From contig DROB01000178.1 in assembly GCA_011321985.1 (NCBI GenBank), forward strand, positions 1 to 22,004: 22,004 nt of DNA. The letters run 5' to 3'. The stretch's first letter is position 1. Every line of letters begins with the position of its first letter. The position numbers and the translations under genes are program-made. The stretch is from Gammaproteobacteria bacterium (GTDB lineage: Bacteria > Pseudomonadota > Gammaproteobacteria > SZUA-229). The notes under the pieces are model-generated. The model saw nothing but the letters and a program-made list of their open reading frames with translations. It was not told the origin of the DNA and did not search any database. Positions 1 through 6,594 of this stretch are shown in pieces.

Positions 1-148
1 TATATGTTTCTGCTGGAATTAGGTAAGCGGTAGGGACATTATGGTTAAGAATAGCAATAGGTGAGCCTTCTGCTTCATTTAATAGAGCCGTAGGATTTTT
101 CTTTAGTTCTGAGATACTTGCAGAACAACTTGAAAGCACTTGTTTCAT
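1..148 (-). CDS. Phd/YefM-family antitoxin (StbD/RelB-like), C-terminus cut off by window edge
   Basis: Reading leftwards from an ATG at 148-146 gives 49 uninterrupted codons up to the window edge, beginning MKQVLSSCSASISELKKNP and continuing through ALLNEAEGSPIAILNHN to VPTAYLIPAETY. The pattern (a short DNA-binding head with SISELKKNP, then EAEGSPIAILNHNVPTAYLIP) is characteristic of StbD/RelB-type members of the Phd/YefM antitoxins, which bind their own promoter and neutralise a RelE/ParE-fold toxin. The toxin gene would normally lie immediately downstream, beyond base 1, so it cannot be confirmed here. A plausible promoter lies just upstream. The gene is unrelated in function to the purine locus and marks an accessory boundary. 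The family call is from recognition of the sequence pattern. The partner toxin is inference. Confidence 0.8.
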   Translation of the reverse strand, partial: MKQVLSSCSASISELKKNPTALLNEAEGSPIAILNHNVPTAYLIPAETY

Positions 149-189
149 TGTGTGAGCCTGTTTTTAATTAAAACCGAAATATAGGTCTA

Positions 190-218
190 AATATAGCTCT
201 TTTTATAGATATTTGCAA
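190..218 (-). promoter_or_regulatory. Predicted sigma70-type promoter of the antitoxin gene
   Basis: On the minus strand a TTGCAA -35 hexamer (213-218) is followed, after a 17-bp spacer, by a TATATT -10 hexamer (190-195). This lies about 40 bp before the antitoxin ATG. Directly after it the 8-mer CTATATTT occurs twice, once overlapping the -10 and once about 12 bp on. Such closely spaced repeats would suit autorepression by the antitoxin. The hexamers and repeats are seen; the regulatory role is inferred. Confidence 0.5.
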
Positions 219-433
219 GTGTGCTTATTTGTGTGTTTTTAAGGCCTAGCAGTTTAATTAACGGGACCCCACGTCCCATTATACATTTACATAGATACTT
301 GGGTCGTTACCAAAATATACCAATGTAATCAATAATATACCATCCAGTTGATTAAACCCTCATCCTGAACAATCGTGATACTGGCATAATTTTTGTTTTG
401 GAGTGCGGCTATGAAATATTAAATCAAATCAGC

Positions 434-456
434 CTCAGAAAGCACACCTGTCTGAG
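434..456. terminator. Weak hairpin downstream of the glyoxylate unit, possible transcript end
   Basis: CTCAGA (434-439) and TCTGAG (451-456) form a 6-bp stem with an 11-base loop, about 70 bp past the stop codon of the last minus-strand gene of the locus. It is followed on that strand by a T-rich but not uniform stretch. It is the only obvious candidate terminator in this spacer and is weak. Rho-dependent ending is equally possible. Confidence 0.2.
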
Positions 457-526
457 AATACCGGAATCGCTTACCGACCCTGCAAGTTATGATGCAATGG
501 CATTATTTTACTAAATGTATATCGTT

Positions 527-1402
527 TTACATCCTCAACAAAAAATAAAATACAACAGGCATATACACGATGGTCAGCATATTACCTACCATCACCATCG
601 AAGCCACTTTTTCCGGTTCCTGTTTATAACGTTCTGCCAGCGGTGCATTCAATACGGCTGGCGGAAGAACTGCGAACAGGATGACCAGCGGTTTTAATGT
701 CTCCGGCATCGGTATCATCCAGATTGCTAATAAACCAAAAGGTAAACCACTCAATGGTCTCAGCACCGCCCCCCATATGCCATCACGCCAGTGGTGCCAG
801 TCTGCCTCGGCAAGTTTGATTCCCAACGTCACCAGGGTTAATGGAATTGCCACTTCACTCAATAATTTTACGCCGGGTAAAACGATAGCGGGCATATGTA
901 GGTCGAAACCGTATAAGATCAAGCCGATACTCATGGCAACAATAATCGGATTGCTCAGCAGGTGTTTGACTGAAAGACGCTGTCCGTAAATAACAAAACC
1001 AAAGGTAAACATGCTGGTCGCCTGTACCAGAAACAGCACGACGGCATACGGCAGTATGGATTCACCGAAAGCAAAAACGGCAAGCGGGAACCCGAGATTG
1101 GCAGAATTGTTAAACATCATGGGGGGCGCAAGTGTTTTAAACTCGATGCCCAGTAATCGGCTTGCAGGTATTGCCAGTAATCCCGAACCGAACACGACCA
1201 GCACACCAGCCATTAACATTTCCTGCCCACCGGCAACACCGCCGAGTTTCTCTGAGAGAACATAGACCAGTAACACAGGCACGAAAAGATCCAGATTGAT
1301 ACGGTTCACTTCACCGATGACTGTCGTCACCCAGCGTCCGTAGATATAGCCACACAGTGCGATAAAAAAAACAGGGATGACAACAGTCAAAATTTCGTAC
1401 AT
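527..1402 (-). CDS. AEC (auxin efflux carrier / MdcF-like) family membrane transporter
   Basis: This 291-residue integral membrane protein has about nine to ten hydrophobic segments in the two-bundle arrangement of the AEC family. Recognisable family features are NRINLDLFVPVLLV near residues 33-46, MMFNNSANLGFPLAVFAFGE near 95-114, and ALPPAVLNAPLAERY followed by ASMVMVGNMLTIV at the C-terminus. AEC members move small organic anions. This one is the last gene of the gcl unit, 83 bp after the glycerate kinase, with an AGGAAA ribosome-binding site before its ATG. The setting suggests a substrate from the pathway (glyoxylate, glycerate, allantoate, urate or an exported by-product), but none can be assigned from sequence. 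Family confidence is high and the substrate is unknown. Confidence 0.82.
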   Translation of the reverse strand: MYEILTVVIPVFFIALCGYIYGRWVTTVIGEVNRINLDLFVPVLLVYVLSEKLGGVAGGQEMLMAGVLVVFGSGLLAIPASRLLGIEFKTLAPPMMFNNSANLGFPLAVFAFGESILPYAVVLFLVQATSMFTFGFVIYGQRLSVKHLLSNPIIVAMSIGLILYGFDLHMPAIVLPGVKLLSEVAIPLTLVTLGIKLAEADWHHWRDGIWGAVLRPLSGLPFGLLAIWMIPMPETLKPLVILFAVLPPAVLNAPLAERYKQEPEKVASMVMVGNMLTIVYMPVVFYFLLRM

Positions 1403-1485
1403 GGCGCGGTTTCCTGTTATTTCGACGAGGCAACCGTAGGTGAATTATTTATCAGCAGGTTCCTTATCCGGTTACCCAGAGCATA

Positions 1486-2775
1486 TCAAGCATCTTCGGG
1501 CAACACTAGCAACGCACGAAAATCATTGACGTTCGTCAGTGTTGGACCGGTGATGAGCAGGTCACCCAGTGCTTCAAAATAAGAATAACCATCATTATTT
1601 TCCAGCGACGCTTCCGTATCTAGTCCTTTGTCCATACCACGCTGCCAGCTATCCGGTGATAACACCGCCCCCGCATTATCTTCGGAGCCATCGATACCGT
1701 CCGTATCTGCTGCCAGTGCGAAAATACCTTTCTGTCCACGCAGACAGTTCGCCATGCTTAACAGGAACTCAGCGTTACGTCCGCCTCGACCACTACCTTT
1801 CACCGTAACCGTGGTCTCACCACCAGACAGAATAACGCAGGGTGCAGACAGGGGTTCGCCATGTTTCTGTATCGAACGCGCAATCGCCGCATGCACTTTC
1901 GCCACTTCCCGCGACTCGCCTTCGATATCATCACCCAGCACCAGCACGGGCAGGCCGGTCTGCATCACCTTTGCTTTTGCTGCCTGCAATGCCTGATAAG
2001 GTGTTGCTATCATGTGAAAACGGGTATTTTTTAACGCTGAATCTCCGTGTTTCAGGGTTTCGGCGGCATCACTACGCAACCAGTCCGAGACCGCTGCAGA
2101 GACATCGATAGCATATTTTTCCAGTATCGAAATTGCCTCGGCCGCACTTGTCGGGTCAGCAACGGTAGGGCCGGAGGCAATGACGGTTGCTTCATCCCTG
2201 GGCACATCCGAAATAGCATAGGTGATGATCTGCGCCGGTGAGCAGGCCGCAGCGAGACGGCCGCCTTTGATCGCCGACAGATGTTTGCGCACGCAGTTCA
2301 TCTCACCGATACTGGCGCCCGACTTTAACAGGGCTTTATTGATCTGTTGTTTATCGGCGAGGGTCAGCCCCGGCGCAGGCAGGGAAAGCAATGAAGAGCC
2401 GCCACCTGAAATCAGACAGATCACCAGATCATCAGCACCGAGCCCGTCCACCATCGCCAGCATGCGTCGGGCAACAACTTCTCCCATATCATCGGGCACC
2501 GGGTGAGATGCTTCGACCACCTCTATACGTTCACAGGATAAACTATGCCCATATCGAGTTACCACCAGGCCGCTCAGGGGACCCTGCCAGTTTCTCTCCA
2601 GGCTGACTGCCATCGAAGCCGCGGCTTTACCCGCACCGATGACGATCGCACGCCGGTCTGTATCTGCCGGCAGATAATCCGCCAGCACCTGCCGGGGATC
2701 GGCAGCACCAACCGCTGACTCAAAGAGTTCGATCAGAAACGCTAGCGGATCGTCTATTGCCTTTGTCTGCGCCAT
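1486..2775 (-). CDS. Glycerate 2-kinase, GK-II / MOFRL family (often labelled hydroxypyruvate reductase TtuD)
   Basis: Phosphorylates D-glycerate with ATP, normally to 2-phosphoglycerate, in the cytoplasm, and so feeds the glyoxylate-derived carbon into glycolysis. The 429-residue length matches the family. Visible features are IGAGKAAASM near residues 46-55, the phosphate-binding ISGGGSSLLSLPAPG near 122-136, NCVRKHLSAIKGGRLA near 160-175, and the MOFRL domain with LSGGETTVTVKGSGRGGRNA and AADTDGIDGSEDNAGAV. The reading frame stays open upstream into glxR, but homology begins at MAQTKAIDDPL, so the start is placed at 2775, 40 bp after the glxR stop. Many databases call relatives hydroxypyruvate reductase; the sequence family and the neighbouring tartronate semialdehyde reductase favour the kinase reading. 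Confidence 0.9.
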   Translation of the reverse strand: MAQTKAIDDPLAFLIELFESAVGAADPRQVLADYLPADTDRRAIVIGAGKAAASMAVSLERNWQGPLSGLVVTRYGHSLSCERIEVVEASHPVPDDMGEVVARRMLAMVDGLGADDLVICLISGGGSSLLSLPAPGLTLADKQQINKALLKSGASIGEMNCVRKHLSAIKGGRLAAACSPAQIITYAISDVPRDEATVIASGPTVADPTSAAEAISILEKYAIDVSAAVSDWLRSDAAETLKHGDSALKNTRFHMIATPYQALQAAKAKVMQTGLPVLVLGDDIEGESREVAKVHAAIARSIQKHGEPLSAPCVILSGGETTVTVKGSGRGGRNAEFLLSMANCLRGQKGIFALAADTDGIDGSEDNAGAVLSPDSWQRGMDKGLDTEASLENNDGYSYFEALGDLLITGPTLTNVNDFRALLVLPEDA

Positions 2776-2815
2776 AATAAACTTCGCTGAAAAAAGAGTG
2801 GCACAGCATACCGCA

Positions 2816-3703
2816 TCAGCCGGCGACCTTGTGGTTCGCCATGGTCTCCAGTGCCTCGACCATCGCCGAGTGATCTTTATCACTGCCGCCATTGGCTGAA
2901 CAGCAATTGAACAGCTCCTGCGCGGTTGCCGTGTTCGGCAGAGACATCTGTAATTCACGTGCGCCGGTCAGCGCCAGGTTGAGGTCTTTCTGGTGCAGAC
3001 GGATACGGAAACCCGGATCGAAAGTACGCTCGATCATACGCAGACCATGCACCTCGAGTATCTTCGATGCGGCAAATCCGCCCATCAAGGCTTCTCTTAC
3101 TTTGGCCGGATCGGCCCCCGCTTTGGAAGCGAATAAAAGGGCTTCGCTGACCGCTTCGATATTTAATGCCACGATGATCTGATTCGCTACCTTGCAGGTC
3201 TGGCCGTCTCCGTTACTACCGACCAGATTGATATTCTTACCCATGGCTTCGAACAATGGCAGTGCTCGCTGAAAAGCATCTTCATTGCCTCCGATCATGA
3301 TCGTAAGGGCTGCGGCTTTAGCTCCCACTTCCCCACCGGAGACGGGTGCATCCAGATACTCGCATTCCAGCAGATTAATCCGGGCGGCAAAATCTTTGGT
3401 TGCCATCGGTGAAATGGAACTCATATCGATCACCATCTTGCCAGCCGATAGACCCTTCGCAACACCATTATCAGCAAACAGTACCTCTTCGACGTGCGGT
3501 GTATCCGGCACCATGATGATGACGATATCAACAGCTTCGGCGACAGCTGCCGGTGTTGCCAGCGCGGTGCCATTTTCTTCCAGAAGGTGTGCCGGTGCCG
3601 GGCTGTGGTGTTCTGAAAAATAGAGAGCGTGTCCTGCCTTCTGCAGGTTCTGCGCCATCGGTGCCCCCATGATACCGGTGCCGATAAATCCAATATTTGC
3701 CAT
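2816..3703 (-). CDS. glxR: 2-hydroxy-3-oxopropionate (tartronate semialdehyde) reductase
   Basis: Reduces tartronate semialdehyde, the Gcl product, to D-glycerate using NAD(P)H. The 295-residue protein is a typical beta-hydroxyacid dehydrogenase. It starts MANIGFIGTGIMGAPMA with the Rossmann GxGxxG at residues 8-13, carries the substrate-binding DAPVSGGEVGAKAAALTIM at about 118-136, and has the catalytic lysine in GQTCKVANQI (Lys171). The sequence resembles enterobacterial GlxR/GarR rather than 3-hydroxyisobutyrate dehydrogenase, and its position between hyi and glycerate kinase supports the assignment. The gene lies 45 bp after hyi with AAGGGGAGTT before the ATG as ribosome-binding site. GarR and GlxR cannot be separated by sequence alone; context favours GlxR. 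Confidence 0.9.
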   Translation of the reverse strand: MANIGFIGTGIMGAPMAQNLQKAGHALYFSEHHSPAPAHLLEENGTALATPAAVAEAVDIVIIMVPDTPHVEEVLFADNGVAKGLSAGKMVIDMSSISPMATKDFAARINLLECEYLDAPVSGGEVGAKAAALTIMIGGNEDAFQRALPLFEAMGKNINLVGSNGDGQTCKVANQIIVALNIEAVSEALLFASKAGADPAKVREALMGGFAASKILEVHGLRMIERTFDPGFRIRLHQKDLNLALTGARELQMSLPNTATAQELFNCCSANGGSDKDHSAMVEALETMANHKVAG

Positions 3704-3748
3704 CTTTAACTCCCCTTGAAAGTACTGGTCTATGCCTGAAAAAATAGT

Positions 3749-4534
3749 TTATGTCTGTATGCCGTGCTGCTTCATCCAGCCCAGCCCGTCTTCGGTATGG
3801 GCAGCTGGAATATATTCAGCCCCTATCCAGCCTCCATAACCGATGCTGTCGATAAACTCGAACAGAAAATGGTAATTGATCTCGCCACTACCCGGTTCGT
3901 GCCGACCCGGATTATCTGCCAGTTGCAGGTGGGCGATGCGGTTCAGATATTTTTCGATGGTCGCTGCCAGCTCTCCTTCCATACGCTGCATATGGTAGAT
4001 GTCGTACTGGAAATAAACATTGTCACTGTCGACCTCATCGAGCAGACTGATCGCCTGTTTTGTATTGTTTAGAAAAAAGCCGGGGATATCATAAGTATTG
4101 ATGGCTTCTGCCAATAATTTGATGTTTGCCGCTTGCAGTTTTTCAGCAGCAAACCGCAGGTTCTCAACAAACGTTTCATGTGCCTGCTGCTGACTGACAC
4201 CATCGGGCACGATACCGGCCAGCGCATTACACTGTTTGCAGTTCAACGCCCCGGCATATTCGATCGCTTTATCGACACCTTCACGAAACTCACTGACACG
4301 GCCCGGATGACAACTTATACCACGTTCACCCGCCCCCCAGTCGCCTGCCGGTAGATTAAACAGTACCTGTTCAAGTTCGAACTGATCGAGTCGTTCACGT
4401 ATATCGGAAGCAGAGAAATCATACGGGAACAGATATTCGACGCCTTTAAAACCCGCTATCGAAACCCGTTCAAACTTATCGAGAAAGTCGTATTCATTAA
4501 ATAACATCGACAGGTTAGCGCAAATTTTTGGCAT
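3749..4534 (-). CDS. hyi: Hydroxypyruvate isomerase
   Basis: Interconverts hydroxypyruvate and tartronate semialdehyde and usually accompanies gcl. The 261-residue protein is a TIM-barrel of the xylose-isomerase-like family, with MPKICANLSMLFNEYDFLDK at the start, GFKGVEYLFPYDF at about 28-40, LLAEAINTYDIPGFFLNN mid-protein, YFQYDIYHMQRMEG, and GWIGAEYIPA near the end. These include the two glutamates and the His/Asp residues expected at the metal site. The frame is open further upstream through the intergenic repeat, but homology and a GAGGAAC ribosome-binding site place the start at 4534. The 159-bp gap to gcl holds a palindromic repeat that may reduce read-through relative to gcl. Confidence 0.9.
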   Translation of the reverse strand: MPKICANLSMLFNEYDFLDKFERVSIAGFKGVEYLFPYDFSASDIRERLDQFELEQVLFNLPAGDWGAGERGISCHPGRVSEFREGVDKAIEYAGALNCKQCNALAGIVPDGVSQQQAHETFVENLRFAAEKLQAANIKLLAEAINTYDIPGFFLNNTKQAISLLDEVDSDNVYFQYDIYHMQRMEGELAATIEKYLNRIAHLQLADNPGRHEPGSGEINYHFLFEFIDSIGYGGWIGAEYIPAAHTEDGLGWMKQHGIQT

Positions 4535-4562
4535 GAAGAGTTCCTCGGTTACTAATTGTATT

Positions 4563-4671
4563 GAAATAAAGGATATGCATTGTTCAGGACCGTCAGCCGC
4601 AGGGACGCGGATGTCGAGCCTGCATGGACGTACTTGTAGCATGTCTTGAACAATGCGTATCCTTTATTTTC
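4563..4671. repeat. Palindromic small repeat between gcl and hyi
   Basis: The left arm 4563-4590 reads GAAATAAAGGATATGCAT then TGTTCAGGAC. The right arm 4643-4671, read in reverse, is nearly the same, with two substitutions and one single-base gap. The arms enclose about 52 bp that contain a short direct repeat GCANGGACG (4599-4607 and 4622-4630). In the mRNA this would fold into a long stem. Its shape resembles the short palindromic intergenic repeats (REP- or MITE-like) common in gammaproteobacteria; I cannot assign a family. No second complete copy was found in the window. Confidence 0.7.
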
Positions 4672-4693
4672 GTTTCAGTAATAAGTCTGCTTA

Positions 4694-6472
4694 TTAATCC
4701 AGATTCGCCACGATAGCCGTAGGTGCGTCTCTACCATGCTCTGCCAGTTCTTCGAATTCGGTAATATCGGTTATCTCTGTTCCCATAGAAATATTGGTCA
4801 CACGCTCGAGTATTATCTCTACGACGACCGGCACCCGGTGCTCTTCTGCCAGCGATTGTGCGCGGGCAAATGCGTCTGCAATTTCATCGGGTTTATGCAC
4901 CCTTATCGCCTTACAGCCCAGACCTTCGACCACACTGACATGATCGACACCATACCCCTCTACCTCTGTTGCATTGATATTATCGAATGCCAGCTGAACA
5001 CAATAGTCCATATCAAAACCACGTTGCGCCTGGCGGATTAAGCCGAGGTAGGCGTTATTCACCAGCACATGGATGTAAGGCAGGTTGAACTGCGCCCCGA
5101 CCGCCAGTTCTTCGATCATAAATTCAAAATCATAGTCACCGGACAAGGCCACCACTTTTCGCTTCGGGTCCGCCGCACACACCCCCAGTGCTGCAGGAAT
5201 GGTCCAGCCCAGTGGACCCGCCTGACCGCAGTTGATCCAGTGGCGTGGTTTATATACATGCAGAAATTGCGCACCCGCGATCTGAGACAATCCGATGGTG
5301 CTGACATAACAGGTATCCCTGCCGAATGCCTTGTTCATCTCTTCATAGACGCGTTGCGGTTTCACCGGCACATTATCGAAGTTGGTCTTGCGCAGCATGG
5401 TGCTCTTGCGCTGCTGACAGTCGGCCACCCAGCCGCTGCGGTCATTCAGTTTGCCTGCGGCTTTCCATTCACTGGCGACTTCGTTTAATAATCTGAGCGC
5501 GGCTCCCGCATCCGAAGCGATGCCGTAATCCGGTTCAAATACCCTGCCTATCTGTGTTGGTTCGATATCGATATGCACAAATTTACGGCCTTCGGTATAC
5601 ACTTCTACCGAACCGGTATGACGGTTCGCCCATCGATTACCGATACCGATGACAAAGTCGGAGGCCAGCATAGTGGCATTGCCGTATCGGTGCGAGGTCT
5701 GCAAACCCACCATGCCCGCCATCAGCGGGTGATCATCCGGAATGCATCCCCAACCCATCAAGGTCGGTATCACCGGAACACCCGTGGTTTCAGCAAATTG
5801 CACCAGTGCATCGGCCGCGTCGGCATTGAAGATACCACCGCCAGCTACGATCAATGGACGCGCCGAGTCATTCATCATGGTTAAGGCTTTTTCTATCTGG
5901 GCACGCGTGGCTGCCGATTTATACGGCAGCATCGGTTCATAGGTATCGATGTCGAATTCGATCTCTGCCATCTGCACATCAAAAGGCAGATCGATCAGTA
6001 CCGGGCCGGGCCGGGAGGAACGCATGATATGAAAAGCTTTCTGAAAAACGCGAGGGACCAATGCCGGTTCCCGCACGGTGACTGCCCACTTGGTGACCGT
6101 CTGTGCGATGGTCTCGATATCGACCGCCTGGAAATCTTCCTTATACAACCGGGCACGCGGCGCCTGGCCGGTGATACATAATATAGGGATGGAGTCTGCC
6201 GATGCGGAATACATACCTGTCACCATATCCGTACCGGCCGGTCCGGAAGTACCGATACAGATACCGATATTGCCTGGATTGGCGCGCGTATAACCTTCCG
6301 CCATATGGGAAGCGCCTTCGACATGACGCGCCAGAAAATGCTCGATGCCACCGGCCTTCTTCATTGCCGAATAAAACGGGTTGATCGCCGCCCCCGGAAC
6401 CCCGAATGCAGTATCAATACCTTCTTTTTTCAATACCGCCACAGCAGCATCGATCGCTCTCATTTTAGCCAC
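4694..6472 (-). CDS. gcl: Glyoxylate carboligase (tartronate-semialdehyde synthase)
   Basis: Condenses two glyoxylates to tartronate semialdehyde and CO2, using thiamine diphosphate with FAD as structural cofactor. The 592-residue protein closely follows E. coli Gcl across its length. It has the family's signature of valine in place of the catalytic glutamate of other ThDP enzymes (HVEGASHMAEGYTRA, Val51). The ThDP/Mg motif appears as GDYDF at 445-449 with Asn472-Asn473, and VERVTNISMG-like sequence (LERVTNISMGTE) lies near the end. The start is a GTG at 6472 (V/M-AKMRAI), preferred over the ATG three codons later because MAKMRA matches the E. coli start and TGAGGGT lies at ribosome-binding distance. 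First gene of its unit; promoter and palindromic operator lie upstream. Confidence 0.97.
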   Translation of the reverse strand: MAKMRAIDAAVAVLKKEGIDTAFGVPGAAINPFYSAMKKAGGIEHFLARHVEGASHMAEGYTRANPGNIGICIGTSGPAGTDMVTGMYSASADSIPILCITGQAPRARLYKEDFQAVDIETIAQTVTKWAVTVREPALVPRVFQKAFHIMRSSRPGPVLIDLPFDVQMAEIEFDIDTYEPMLPYKSAATRAQIEKALTMMNDSARPLIVAGGGIFNADAADALVQFAETTGVPVIPTLMGWGCIPDDHPLMAGMVGLQTSHRYGNATMLASDFVIGIGNRWANRHTGSVEVYTEGRKFVHIDIEPTQIGRVFEPDYGIASDAGAALRLLNEVASEWKAAGKLNDRSGWVADCQQRKSTMLRKTNFDNVPVKPQRVYEEMNKAFGRDTCYVSTIGLSQIAGAQFLHVYKPRHWINCGQAGPLGWTIPAALGVCAADPKRKVVALSGDYDFEFMIEELAVGAQFNLPYIHVLVNNAYLGLIRQAQRGFDMDYCVQLAFDNINATEVEGYGVDHVSVVEGLGCKAIRVHKPDEIADAFARAQSLAEEHRVPVVVEIILERVTNISMGTEITDITEFEELAEHGRDAPTAIVANLD

Positions 6473-6516
6473 ACGCAGACCCTCACACGGTTATGCCTCT
6501 ACTTCACAGTTTATCC

Positions 6517-6546
6517 AGTATAGGTAAATCCTGACACTAGTGTCAA
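6517..6546 (-). promoter_or_regulatory. Promoter of the gcl unit, sigma70 type
   Basis: On the minus strand TTGACA (6541-6546) and TATACT (6517-6522) are separated by 18 bp and lie about 45-75 bp before the gcl start. The -35 matches consensus fully and the -10 matches five of six positions. The -35 lies inside the palindrome at 6532-6545, so a protein bound there would block RNA polymerase. This makes gcl-hyi-glxR-kinase-carrier a separate transcription unit from the xdh unit ending at 6595. Confidence 0.7.
6532..6545. promoter_or_regulatory. Palindromic operator TGACACTAGTGTCA before gcl (copy 1 of 3)
   Basis: A perfect 14-bp palindrome TGACA-CTAG-TGTCA overlaps the -35 box of the gcl promoter and is followed (in the gcl direction) by GGATTT. 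The same TGACA-N4-TGTCA element occurs upstream of xdhA and of the ABC importer. The palindrome is seen directly. That it binds a common regulator, probably a repressor because of its position, is inferred. Confidence 0.7.
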
Positions 6547-6594
6547 GTATTATATGATAATCATTTCATCCCGAATCGATATCCAGACCTGCGA

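Larger units (their letters stand above)
149..526. other. AT-rich spacer between the antitoxin gene and the purine locus
   Basis: No convincing gene was found. It contains the antitoxin promoter, an interrupted palindrome GGGAC-CCCAC-GTCCC (263-277) next to a TTAATTAA stretch, and a second short palindrome CTCAGA...TCTGAG (434-456). The second lies downstream of the AEC carrier gene and could be a weak transcript end, but it lacks a good T-tract. An AGGAG-like box followed by ATG AAA TAT TAA near 400-421 would encode only three residues and is not called a gene. The composition is more AT-rich than the purine genes, consistent with an accessory boundary. Confidence 0.5.

Noticed and set aside
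263..277. GGGAC-CCCAC-GTCCC near TTAATTAA as an integron attC or phage attachment site
   Set aside because: There is no integrase, no second matching core and no attC-like double structure. It is only a short interrupted palindrome.
2776..2958. N-terminal extension of the glycerate kinase inside glxR
   Set aside because: It is an out-of-frame reading of the glxR end with arginine-rich, non-homologous sequence. Family similarity starts at MAQTKAIDDPL (2775).
4535..4642. N-terminal extension of hydroxypyruvate isomerase through the intergenic repeat
   Set aside because: The extra residues have no counterpart in the family and are translated from the palindromic repeat. A good ribosome-binding site and homology place the start at 4534.
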